Of a stretch of 64,000 nucleotides of DNA, positions 12,478-19,394 are shown in pieces; within the stretch, counting starts at the first letter, position 1, and every line of letters begins with the position of its first letter. A program made the translations under genes and the position numbers. The notes under the pieces were generated by a model that searched no databases, was not told the DNA's origin, and worked only from the letters and a program-made list of their open reading frames with translations. Source of the DNA: Bifidobacterium vespertilionis. GTDB taxonomy: Bacteria; Actinomycetota; Actinomycetes; Actinomycetales; Bifidobacteriaceae. The stretch is taken from positions 94,613 to 158,612 of the forward strand of contig NZ_RZNZ01000008.1 in assembly GCF_008698145.1 (NCBI RefSeq), given 5' to 3'.

Positions 12478-13908
12478 ATGCGAAAAAAGGACGGCCTCGC
12501 GGGGCACGACTGTGTCGTAGAGACAATGAACAATCACCGACCCGTGTACAAGGCAGTGCGGTACTACTACGACGCTGAAGGGCGGCGTCGATTCATCACA
12601 GGGTTTGCCCCTCGTCCATCGGATGACGCCCCGCAGATAGAGAAGGACGCCGCGCGGCAGGCCGCGATCCTTGCCCTACAGAGGAACGTCCAGCGCAGGC
12701 TCGAAACCCCCCGACCAGTACGTAGCCGAAAGCATAGGTTGTCTGAGGCTATTGATGGATGGTGGGAAGAGAAGGATCTGAAGAACATCGCGGACTCCAG
12801 CCGCGACATCTACCGGCGCGAGATCGACAATCACCTACGACCCAACGGTGCCGAACGTCCAGACAAACCCATTGCGGAGTACACGACGGAGGAGCTACAG
12901 GCCATCGTGGACGGCCACCCCAGCATCGCAAGGTTCATTCAGGGCATCTGGGGCTATGCCGAGCGTATGGGATGGTTGCCAAGGGGAAAGAACCCCGCGC
13001 AGTACCTCAGGACGGAAAGCAAGCCGAAGGTGCGCGAGTCCCAAGAGCGATACGTGGAGGACTGGATCCGTCATGCGGGACACCTGCTCTGGTGGCTCAG
13101 CGACCCGAACAATGCCTATCACCGACGTTGGTACGCGTTCTTTCTCATCGAGCTTGTATGCGGCTTGAGACGTGGTGAGGTATGCGGTCTGAGGTGGGGT
13201 TGCGTGGATCTGCGGGCCACGCACGAGTCGATACGTGTCGAGGGTACCGTCATCGAGGTAGGTGGGAAACGCCGGGAGCAACCCTATGGCAAGACCGACT
13301 CGTCACAGCGAACTATACATATGCCCCGACGTGTGGAGGATGCACTACGGGCCATACGCCCGGCGCATCCAGACCCAAACGATCTCGTTTTCCATACCCA
13401 ACGAGGAACCCCGCTCAAGCCCAGCTACACGGGGGAGCAATGGAACATCATCCAGCGAGCCTTCTACAACAGCGAATTGAATCCCGCTGACCCGCTCGAC
13501 AAGACCCAATGGAGCAAAGGAGGCTATACCTCATACCGCTGGAGACAGCACGACAACCGGCATATTTTCGCATCGATTTTGGAGATGGAGGGCATCGACT
13601 TTGCCGTGCGTCAAGACCTACTGGGACATGCCCGGCCAAGCGTGACCGATCGCTATACCCAGACGACGAAAGCGAAACGACGCGAAGCCATCGAGCTTGT
13701 CGATGACGCACTGCTCTACCACGGCGAACCGAACAAGGACATGACAGCCGCGCAATGGATAGACCAACGCAAGCGAAAGCCCCAGCCGATCCGCATCACC
13801 GGACAGGCCCAGCCCAAAGACACAGTGGAGGAGCTACGCAGACTCGCAGATGGTCTCAAACCAAGGCAAAGCACGAGCCGGATACGGAGGAAGACCACCC
13901 GAGCCTGA
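12478..13908 (+). CDS. int: Tyrosine recombinase (phage-type integrase)
   Basis: A 476-residue integrase that would join and excise the surrounding element. It has an N-terminal arm-binding-like region (about 15-70), a core-binding helical domain (about 85-190) and the catalytic domain. The catalytic set is complete: R231 in CGLRRGE, H358 and R361 in HDNRH, H384 in LLGHA and nucleophile Y393 in DRYTQ. There is no ribosome binding site before ATG 12478; instead TACACT at 12466-12471 places the transcription start on the ATG itself, so a leaderless message is likely. A later in-frame ATG (12526) is the alternative start. The basic C-terminal 70 residues are not needed for catalysis. It converges on rep. 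Confidence 0.92.
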   Translation: MRKKDGLAGHDCVVETMNNHRPVYKAVRYYYDAEGRRRFITGFAPRPSDDAPQIEKDAARQAAILALQRNVQRRLETPRPVRSRKHRLSEAIDGWWEEKDLKNIADSSRDIYRREIDNHLRPNGAERPDKPIAEYTTEELQAIVDGHPSIARFIQGIWGYAERMGWLPRGKNPAQYLRTESKPKVRESQERYVEDWIRHAGHLLWWLSDPNNAYHRRWYAFFLIELVCGLRRGEVCGLRWGCVDLRATHESIRVEGTVIEVGGKRREQPYGKTDSSQRTIHMPRRVEDALRAIRPAHPDPNDLVFHTQRGTPLKPSYTGEQWNIIQRAFYNSELNPADPLDKTQWSKGGYTSYRWRQHDNRHIFASILEMEGIDFAVRQDLLGHARPSVTDRYTQTTKAKRREAIELVDDALLYHGEPNKDMTAAQWIDQRKRKPQPIRITGQAQPKDTVEELRRLADGLKPRQSTSRIRRKTTRA

Positions 13909-14121
13909 GAGCCGATTTCAGCCCATGTCTGTACAGGGTATCGAAAAAGGCCGGAATCGCTTTCCAGCGTTCCGACCCTTCACCAGCAACAAGCACACAC
14001 TTTGCCTTGGTTGATGGTTCGATTTCAGCGTTCCTCAACCCCGCTCGTCTGCGGCCCCCACACACCAGCACCCCGGCCCCTGCCACACCCGGATCAGCCG
14101 AGGCCACGGACGCACCCGAAA

Positions 14122-14201
14122 CGGGTCGACGGAACGAACGGACAAACAAGGACTCCGGCAAAGGCCACCTCATTTGTCCGTTCGTTCCTTTCCTCGACCC
14201 G
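14122..14201. terminator. Extended inverted repeat between int and rep
   Basis: GGAACGAACGGACAAA (14131-14146) is matched perfectly by its inverse at 14173-14188, and a second layer CGGGTCGA (14122-14129) is matched by TCGACCCG (14194-14201). It lies in the 371-bp gene-free gap between convergent int and rep. It could be a bidirectional terminator or, in a rolling-circle replicon, a single-strand origin. The rest of the gap shows nothing recognisable. Confidence 0.6.
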
Positions 14202-14279
14202 AGGGCGCATCCCGCACCTCGACACCCGGCGAGGCAGAAACCGAGAACATCAGCACATCGGAGCCGCTACGAACGGGAA

Positions 14280-15692
14280 TCACACTTCATCCCAATCTCC
14301 ATCAGCCTGTGCCTTCGCTTGTTTCGCTTGCAGATCCGCTACCTGACCATCCCTCTTCGCTACCTGCCCGGCCAGCCGCTTTTCGGAATAGCCCAGCTCC
14401 TGCATCATGGACAGGATGCTTTCCGACTGTGGTAGGTCAGGCCAGACCGGCCCCGACACCTGCGTGAACCTCACCGTATCGAAATCATCATCCAGCGTCA
14501 CTTCCACCGTTGAAACACGACGGGCCAGCGCACCATCACCGTCATGGGCCAGATCCTCTTCCGAATACCAACTCGGCATAGCCGCGTTGGACGTGACGAT
14601 CAACAGCGTGAATAGCGCGTACTTGTCGTGATACCTAGCACTGAGCTTTGTTCCCGGAGCGCCGTTGTACCAACGGGTGATGTCTCCCAGTGGCGGTACC
14701 CAGCCACGACCGAACTCATCCCATACGACCGTCTCCTGACCGGAGTAGTCATCGAACGGGTTTGCCCCCTGCGCTTCAAAATATGACCGCCCCCGGCGCT
14801 TTGCGAGACAACGCGCATACAGCGACTTTCCCGCACCCGGCTTCCCAACGAAACATAGAATGTCCACATCCCTCATGCCGCTATTCCATGCCCGATGCTT
14901 CATGCCAGCGGCATACGCTCTATCCAAGTCCCTTGCGTAGGTAGTCAGCGACAGATCCTGAGCTATCAACTCATCCGGATCCGTGCCTTCGAAAGCCTTT
15001 TCTCGTGCCTCATCACGAGCCACGAGATCTTCCCTTTGACCTTGCTTGCCTCCCATCACAAACCCGTCCGACATATACGGGCCAGCGACTCGCGTGTCTT
15101 CCTTGCGGCAATACAGATCAGCCGCTTCTTTTTTCGTTGTCCTCCGACAGTAGATGTCATACGGAAAGAACTTCAAGAACTTCGAGCCGTCTATACGCGG
15201 CGTGTACACAACCATCTGGGCATGAGCATACGGAGCCTTGCCCGTCGTACTGGAATTCGACCCCAGCTCAATCTGAAATTCCCACTCCCAATTCTTGCCC
15301 CTATCGAGAATGGCCTTCAGCCTTGAAACGGCCTTCATATACCGACGTTCATCTCCTACGGGATACGTCAAATCCTCCCCACCCAGCGACCAGACCGGCA
15401 CGGTCAAAAAGAACGACTGACATTGACTGCCCAAGTACCGGGGATTTTCCTTGCCATCCAGATCCTTCTGCATTGCGATTGCGGCCTGAGATGCAGATGG
15501 ACGGAACATAGCCTTGTCGCAAACACTACGGCATCCCTCGGCATATAGCCAGCGCCAGCCCAAGGACTCCGCATCATCGAAATCATCTTCCGGATTGTCC
15601 CACGGCACCGGGAATGCCGAATTGCCCCTACCACGGCCTTCCACGCGCTTCACAACGATGGATCCATCGTCCTGCCGGATATACTTCTTCAT
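14280..15692 (-). CDS. rep: CRESS-type replication initiator (HUH endonuclease + SF3 helicase)
   Basis: A 470-residue Rep that would nick and unwind an origin for rolling-circle replication. The HUH endonuclease part shows motif I FFLTVPVW (94-101), the metal-binding HAQ at 157-159 (H-x-Q form) and the nicking tyrosine in YCRK at 194-197, close to the YCSK of circoviruses. The superfamily-3 helicase part has Walker A GKPGAGKS (283-290), Walker B VVWDEF (322-327) and motif C VTSN (366-369), followed by PSWY as in circovirus Rep. The C-terminus is coiled-coil-like and Gln/Lys-rich. About 90 extra N-terminal residues precede motif I. The start has AGAAAGG at good spacing. Iterons and a cruciform lie directly upstream. 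All catalytic residues appear intact, so the replicon may still be active. Confidence 0.9.
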   Translation of the reverse strand: MKKYIRQDDGSIVVKRVEGRGRGNSAFPVPWDNPEDDFDDAESLGWRWLYAEGCRSVCDKAMFRPSASQAAIAMQKDLDGKENPRYLGSQCQSFFLTVPVWSLGGEDLTYPVGDERRYMKAVSRLKAILDRGKNWEWEFQIELGSNSSTTGKAPYAHAQMVVYTPRIDGSKFLKFFPYDIYCRRTTKKEAADLYCRKEDTRVAGPYMSDGFVMGGKQGQREDLVARDEAREKAFEGTDPDELIAQDLSLTTYARDLDRAYAAGMKHRAWNSGMRDVDILCFVGKPGAGKSLYARCLAKRRGRSYFEAQGANPFDDYSGQETVVWDEFGRGWVPPLGDITRWYNGAPGTKLSARYHDKYALFTLLIVTSNAAMPSWYSEEDLAHDGDGALARRVSTVEVTLDDDFDTVRFTQVSGPVWPDLPQSESILSMMQELGYSEKRLAGQVAKRDGQVADLQAKQAKAQADGDWDEV

Positions 15693-15780
15693 GTCGAAAC
15701 CTTTCTGTTTCAGTGCCCTGCGGAGAACCCATCTCCAAGGGGCTTTTTCTATTTCTTCCCAGCCCTATATCGGCCTCTTT

Positions 15781-15950
15781 TCTGTATGAAGTTCAGCCGA
15801 TTTGTATGAAGTTCAGGCAAAATCTGTATGAAGTTCCAATGCCCCGCGAGGCCTACTCCCACAAGGGTTTTCAGCATATTTGTATGAAGTTGCCACGTAG
15901 CAAGGCCTTTCAGGCCAGCCGCCGCACGGCGGCGGCTCCGTGGCAACTTC
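15781..15950. other. Putative rolling-circle origin: iterons plus cruciform
   Basis: Four copies of TGTATGAAGTT(C) lie at 15783-15794, 15803-15814, 15825-15836 and 15881-15892 (last base G). The last copy runs into a perfect 12-bp inverted repeat, GAAGTTGCCACG (15886-15897) with CGTGGCAACTTC (15939-15950). Inside it are two smaller hairpins: GGCCT-TTC-AGGCC at 15904-15916, and AGCCGCCG with CGGCGGCT at 15917-15937. This would fold as a three-way junction. Iterons next to a stem-loop immediately upstream of rep are the usual origin layout of CRESS replicons. Confidence 0.7.
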
Positions 15951-15969
15951 ACCACCCGGATCCATGTGA

Positions 15970-16158
15970 TCATTTCCCGTGGTTCCGTGCAAAGGCCTGC
16001 GCTTCATCCAGCCGGTACAGCCAGCGTCCGCCGTGCCTGATGCACCATCCATCGAAGCGCCCCGCGATCCGCAGTTGTTTCACACGTGCCGGGTCTCTGC
16101 CAAGGAGCCTCGCGAAACTCGCCGCTGACAAATACAACACCCCGTCAATCTCATACAT
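15970..16158 (-). CDS. Small helix-turn-helix protein, possible excisionase
   Basis: A 62-residue protein with a winged-helix/MerR-like layout: a short N-terminal strand (MYEIDGVLYLS), a helix-turn-helix (ASFARLLGRDPARVKQLRIAG), then a wing-like GRWLYRLDEAQAFARN. Proteins of this size and pattern next to integrases often are excisionases or plasmid copy-control regulators. The start at 16158 is chosen because GGAAAGGAG precedes it; a longer in-frame reading upstream has no such site. The gene ends 20 bp from the origin cruciform and is transcribed toward rep. A role in excision or in control of rep is inference. Confidence 0.7.
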   Translation of the reverse strand: MYEIDGVLYLSAASFARLLGRDPARVKQLRIAGRFDGWCIRHGGRWLYRLDEAQAFARNHGK

Positions 16159-16371
16159 CCGTCGTTCTCCTTTCCAAGGACGAGGGCCGGGCGTCGGCCC
16201 GACACCAGCCCAGTCCCGAAAGACCACGCATAGCCCCGGTCTCGATGACCCGGCCCCTTCCAGCTCATTCCCCCAATACGCGCGAACCGACACAGCGGGT
16301 CGCTCCACCTACGCGCGGGGATACGTACAGCACCACCAACAGTGCCGTAGCCTCGTAGGTGTCCAGCCGAC
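16159..16371. other. Gene-free spacer inside the element
   Basis: No convincing reading frame or repeat is visible in these 213 bases between the helix-turn-helix gene and the small membrane-protein gene. A promoter for the helix-turn-helix gene and rep could lie here. Confidence 0.4.
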
Positions 16372-16617
16372 TCAAAGCCCGAAGGGTTTCTCCCGCCCCT
16401 CAGCCTCAAGCCGCTCGCGATCGGCCCAGTACCGCTCGTTCTCCTTCTCCTTGCGTTTCGCTTGATCCGATTCGGCCTTGCAAGCCCAAAGAACAACGGC
16501 CAGAACAAGAAGCGCTATCAGGCCCAACACCCAGCCCGGAACAGGCACCGTGACCCACATCGTCCACCACGACGCATCGGACCAACGCGGGTGCGTCAGC
16601 CACTCACCGATACTCAT
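16372..16617 (-). CDS. Small single-span membrane protein of the element
   Basis: An 81-residue protein with no recognised family. A Trp-rich N-terminus (WLTHPRWSDASWWTMWV) is followed by one strongly hydrophobic span (about 29-46, VLGLIALLVLAVVLWAC) and a highly charged tail (about 49-81). It has GAGAGGAG before ATG 16617 and overlaps the end of the preceding gene by 14 nt, so the two are probably translationally coupled. In size and shape it recalls minor membrane or coat proteins of small single-stranded-DNA elements, but that is only a resemblance. Confidence 0.65.
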   Translation of the reverse strand: MSIGEWLTHPRWSDASWWTMWVTVPVPGWVLGLIALLVLAVVLWACKAESDQAKRKEKENERYWADRERLEAEGREKPFGL

Positions 16618-16939
16618 TGCCGTTCTCCTCTCCGAAGCTCATGCGACGCCGGGGCCTGCGTCCTTGCCCGATAGGCCTTTCTCCAATCCTCGAACCCGGC
16701 TCTGGTGAATCGAGCATCACCGAGGCCAGACCGTTCGGGTTCCCTTGAGGCATCCGTTCCCGGCGCTGGGGGGCTTGCTCCTCCTGGCCGTTCACGTACT
16801 CCTCGACCAGCCAGATCATCAGCTCGGTCAGCGTCTCGAACCGACGCCCCCGGCCTACGTCCCGATACAACTCGTCCTTCAGGGATGGATCCACCCAGAA
16901 CTTCACGGCTTCCTTTCCGTCCTGCCTCGGCTTTCCCAT
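16604..16939 (-). CDS. Element protein with ribbon-helix-helix-like segment
   Basis: A 111-residue protein. The segment AVKFWVDPSLKDELYRDV followed by FETLTELMIWLVEEYVNG has the strand-helix-helix pattern of ribbon-helix-helix DNA-binding proteins. The C-terminal half is basic and Arg/Pro/Glu-rich, probably disordered. ATG 16939 is preferred over an upstream in-frame ATG because AAAGGA lies seven bases before it. It sits in the minus-strand gene chain and overlaps the following membrane-protein gene. It may control plasmid copy number or transcription of the operon; the function is not established. Confidence 0.65.
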   Translation of the reverse strand: MGKPRQDGKEAVKFWVDPSLKDELYRDVGRGRRFETLTELMIWLVEEYVNGQEEQAPQRRERMPQGNPNGLASVMLDSPEPGSRIGERPIGQGRRPRRRMSFGEENGNEYR

Positions 16940-17015
16940 GACATTTCCTTTCCACAACGACACCGACCAATGCGGCTACCGCACCGCACACGAACCCGAC
17001 CAGAAACAGCGTCAT
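16614..17015 (-). CDS. Possible overprinted ORF with N-terminal membrane span
   Basis: An ATG at 17015 overlaps the stop of the 92-residue gene in ATGA form and opens a 133-codon frame. It begins with a membrane segment (MTLFLVGFVCGAVAALVGVVV) and continues across the whole 111-residue gene in another frame. The N-terminal 24 codons are in otherwise unused sequence and look real. The remainder is low-complexity Arg/Gly/Ala sequence that could be a shadow of the other gene. It may be a truly overlapping gene, as in compact phage genomes, or chance. Confidence 0.3.
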   Translation of the reverse strand: MTLFLVGFVCGAVAALVGVVVERKCHGKAEAGRKGSREVLGGSIPEGRVVSGRRPGASVRDADRADDLAGRGVRERPGGASPPAPGTDASREPERSGLGDARFTRAGFEDWRKAYRARTQAPASHELRRGERQ

Positions 17016-17290
17016 TCCTCGATCTCCACATCTTCCAGTCGCGCTCCGCGCTCCTCCTTCAATCGCTCCACGGCGTTCAATACCCCCACCGGTTCGAACA
17101 GCCCCTGAAACGCATCCTCGGAAACGGTTCTTTCGATGTACGAACCATCGGCCTGATAGGAGTGAGAAGGAATGCCCTTCCGATCAGCCCATTCAACGAA
17201 CTCAGCCACCGAGACGCCGGTGCCTTTGAGGCAGACGGCCAGCGGATAGATGCGGTTCACGTCGAACGGCAAAGCAACATACTCAACCAT
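17012..17290 (-). CDS. Element protein of unknown function, 92 residues
   Basis: A small soluble-looking protein, acidic at its end (ERLKEERGARLEDVEIEE), with alternating strand and helix predictions and no recognised domain. GGGGAAGG precedes ATG 17290. Its stop overlaps a following ATG in ATGA form. It lies second in the minus-strand gene chain of the integrated element, 60 bp after the 137-residue gene. Its codon use resembles the flanking chromosome. No function can be assigned. Confidence 0.6.
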   Translation of the reverse strand: MVEYVALPFDVNRIYPLAVCLKGTGVSVAEFVEWADRKGIPSHSYQADGSYIERTVSEDAFQGLFEPVGVLNAVERLKEERGARLEDVEIEE

Positions 17291-17350
17291 TTCATAGCCT
17301 TCCCCTACGAGGAGGGGGCCAGTCTCAGCCAGCCCCCTTCCCTTGCTTCA

Positions 17351-17764
17351 TCACTTGGCCTGCGGCCTCTGAACCGGAACAAGATTGTCGACAAGCACCG
17401 AGCAATTCAAGGTGCCGTTGAAGGCCGAGAACGTGACCGTCACGTTCCCCTCAGGCACGAAGGCGGTCCAGCGGGGGATAGATACGGGCTGACGCACCCG
17501 CACCTTGACACCCTTCACCTGAAGCTCATGCTCACCGGTGGTCGGATCCAACGCGGCCGCCTCCAGCCCGCGAGCCTCATACGCAGGCTTTCCGTCGAAC
17601 AACTTCTTCTTGTCCGTGGGCTTTTTGTCCTCCCATTCAACGATGGGGCTAGTGGCCTCCACACGTGTATTGGCCGAGAACTGCCATCCGAAGATCTGCT
17701 CGAACTGCTGAGCAGTGAGGTTCAGCTTGCCGGGGTACACCACGGCGGAAACAACATCAGACAT
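17351..17764 (-). CDS. Element protein, possible single-stranded-DNA-binding protein
   Basis: A 137-residue beta-rich protein that is first in the minus-strand gene chain. The second half (HELQVKGVKVRVRQPVSIPRW, then VTVTFSAFNGTLNCSVLVDNL) reads as consecutive beta strands, compatible with an OB-like fold. In small rolling-circle elements the gene in this place is often a single-stranded-DNA-binding protein, which is my tentative reading; no diagnostic motif confirms it. The leader AGAAAGGTTTTGAC before its ATG is almost the same as the one before rep (AGAAAGGTTTCGAC), suggesting common translational control. Confidence 0.6.
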   Translation of the reverse strand: MSDVVSAVVYPGKLNLTAQQFEQIFGWQFSANTRVEATSPIVEWEDKKPTDKKKLFDGKPAYEARGLEAAALDPTTGEHELQVKGVKVRVRQPVSIPRWTAFVPEGNVTVTFSAFNGTLNCSVLVDNLVPVQRPQAK

Positions 17765-17900
17765 GTCAAAACCTTTCTGTCTATTCGCGCGGGCCTTTCC
17801 CGTGCGTCACTATCCCTATATCGAGGAGAGCAAAACCCGGAAAACCCCGGTACAACGAGGAAAACGCAAAAACCCGGCCCCCGACGAACGGATTTGAAAA

Positions 17901-17942
17901 GTGTGAGATACATCACACCCCAAAAATGTGAGCTACATCACA
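17901..17942. promoter_or_regulatory. Two Crp/GlxR-like palindromes
   Basis: GTGTGAGATACATCACAC (17901-17918) and TGTGAGCTACATCACA (17927-17942) both fit TGTGA-N6-TCACA with a central TA, the shape of Crp/GlxR sites. Their centres are 25 bp apart. They lie between the operon start of the element and fucO and could control either. Confidence 0.55.
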
Positions 17943-17978
17943 CAATGGCAAATACCGGGATAGGTACGCGCACGGCGC

Positions 17979-17984
17979 TATACT
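17979..17984 (+). promoter_or_regulatory. Outward -10 box toward fucO
   Basis: TATACT lies at the right end of the element, about 97 bases before the fucO start and pointing at it. A -35 box is not obvious. It may have replaced the original fucO promoter. Confidence 0.4.
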
Positions 17985-18004
17985 GGAACCGACAACAAGA
18001 AAAA

Positions 18005-18025
18005 TGTGTCATTGCTTGTGTCATT
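18005..18025 (+). other. Candidate right attachment site (attR)
   Basis: A 21-bp copy of 12441-12461 with one difference, again containing a pair of TGTGTCATT motifs. It sits 55 bases before the fucO start codon. Confidence 0.5.
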
Positions 18026-18080
18026 TGGAATGGGCCAAGTGATGCAAAACCCAGCAATGACAAAGCAAAGGAGCATATTC

Positions 18081-19232
18081 ATGGTCTATCGTATGATCTT
18101 CAACCAGACGGCGTACTTCGGCCGCGGTGCGATCAAGGAGATCCCCGAGGTCGCCAGGAAGCACGGCTTCAAGAAGGCGTTCATCGTCACCGACCCGGTC
18201 CTGCTCGAGACCGGCACCGTGAAGAAGGTCACCGACGTGCTCGACGCCGCCGGTCTGCCCTACGACGTCTTCGACAACGTCAAGCCGAACCCGCCGGTTG
18301 AGTGCATCCAGGACGGCGTGCTGCGCTTCAAGGCCTCCGGCGCTGACTTCCTGATCGGTCTGGGTGGCGGCTCCCCGCAGGACACCTGCAAGGGCATCGG
18401 CATCATCACCGCCAACCCGGAGTTCGGTGACGTGCTGAGCCTTGAGGGCGTGGCGGACACCAAGAACCCGTCCGTCCCGATCTTCGGCGTGCCCACCACC
18501 GCCGGCACCGCGTCCGAGACCACCATCAACTACGTGATCACGGACACCAAGAACAAGCGCAAGTTCGTGGCCGTCGACCCGCACGACATCCCGATCGTCG
18601 CCTTCGTGGACCCGGATCTGACCGACTCCATGCCGCGCGGCCTGAAGGTCGCCACCGGCCTTGACGCCCTGACCCACGCCATCGAGGGCTTCATCACCCC
18701 GGGCGCCTGGGCGCTGTCCGATTGCCTGTCCATGCAGACCATCCGCATGATCGCCAAGAACCTGGCCAAGTCCGCCGACGGCGACGTGCCGGCCGGCGAG
18801 CAGATGGCCTACGCCTCCTACATCACCGGCATGGCCTACTCCAACGTCGGCCTCGGCCTGGTGCACGGCATGGCCCACCCGCTGGGCGGCCGTCTGGGCG
18901 TGGCCCACGGCGTTGCCAACGGCATCCTGCTGGCCCCGGTCATGGAGTACAACAAGGACTACACCGGTGAGAAGTTCCGCGACATCGCCGACGCGTTCGG
19001 TGTGGCCGACGCCTTCACCGGCGACCTTGAGACCGTCCGCGAGGAGGCCGTGCAGGCCGTCCACAAGCTGACCGTGGACCTCAAGAACCCGACCAAGATC
19101 TCCGAGGTCGGCGCCACCGAGGCCGATCTGGTCCCGCTTGCCCACGACGCCTTCAACGACGTGTGCACCCCGGGCAACCCGCGCAAGGCCACCGAGGAGG
19201 ACATTCTGGCTATCTACAAGAGCCTGATGTGA
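18081..19232 (+). CDS. fucO: Lactaldehyde reductase (iron-dependent alcohol dehydrogenase)
   Basis: A 383-residue group III alcohol dehydrogenase that reduces lactaldehyde from fucose or rhamnose breakdown to 1,2-propanediol with NADH. The N-terminal nucleotide-binding motif GGGSPQDTCKGIG and the C-terminal metal ligands in LDALTHAIEGF, GLVHGMAHPLGG and GVAHGVANG are all present. The start is the ATG at 18081 with AAAGGAG before it; earlier in-frame codons extend back into the mobile element. The gene directly follows the integrated element, and its apparent former start and promoter lie at the other end of that element. An 11-bp hairpin terminator follows. The catalytic core looks intact. 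Other short-chain diol or alcohol substrates are possible. Confidence 0.92.
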   Translation: MVYRMIFNQTAYFGRGAIKEIPEVARKHGFKKAFIVTDPVLLETGTVKKVTDVLDAAGLPYDVFDNVKPNPPVECIQDGVLRFKASGADFLIGLGGGSPQDTCKGIGIITANPEFGDVLSLEGVADTKNPSVPIFGVPTTAGTASETTINYVITDTKNKRKFVAVDPHDIPIVAFVDPDLTDSMPRGLKVATGLDALTHAIEGFITPGAWALSDCLSMQTIRMIAKNLAKSADGDVPAGEQMAYASYITGMAYSNVGLGLVHGMAHPLGGRLGVAHGVANGILLAPVMEYNKDYTGEKFRDIADAFGVADAFTGDLETVREEAVQAVHKLTVDLKNPTKISEVGATEADLVPLAHDAFNDVCTPGNPRKATEEDILAIYKSLM

Positions 19233-19300
19233 TCCGTGGGACGGTCGGATCCGATCGCATGAGTCGATCGGCCGATCCGATTGTCCATTGAACATAGTGG

Positions 19301-19333
19301 AAGGGCTCCCCGCCGCCATGGTGGGGAGCCCTT
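19301..19333 (+). terminator. Terminator after fucO
   Basis: AAGGGCTCCCC pairs perfectly with GGGGAGCCCTT around an 11-nt loop, about 70 bases after the fucO stop. Confidence 0.75.
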
Positions 19334-19394
19334 CCTGCGTTTGCGCGCCCGGCGTACCCGGCGTGCCTGGCTCAGCGTGCCTGGCTCAGCGCGT

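Larger units (their letters stand above)
12441..18025. mobile_element. Integrated CRESS-Rep plasmid-like element
   Basis: A 5.6-kb unit bounded by near-identical 21-bp repeats. It carries a tyrosine recombinase on the plus strand and, convergent to it, a CRESS-type Rep with an iteron-and-cruciform origin plus a chain of small overlapping genes on the minus strand. It has no capsid, Zot-like, portal or relaxase gene that I can recognise, so it reads as an integrated rolling-circle plasmid or single-stranded-DNA satellite rather than a complete phage. Rep proteins of this circovirus/geminivirus-like kind are known from bacterial plasmids, including a bifidobacterial plasmid (p4M), as I recall from the literature. 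The boundaries are inferred from the repeats. Confidence 0.75.

Noticed and set aside
11592..12478. Integration of the element into tRNA-Phe
   Set aside because: The tRNA 3' end is intact with CCA, and no copy of it is found at the far end of the element; the candidate ends lie some 0.8 kb away.
15749..15973. A 74-codon frame over the putative origin
   Set aside because: It consists of the iterons and the cruciform read as protein, with no ribosome binding site.
12441..18025. A complete filamentous prophage
   Set aside because: A small-gene chain with an HUH-type Rep recalls inoviruses, but there is no Zot-like ATPase, no clear major coat protein with signal peptide, and the Rep has an SF3 helicase domain that inovirus initiators lack.
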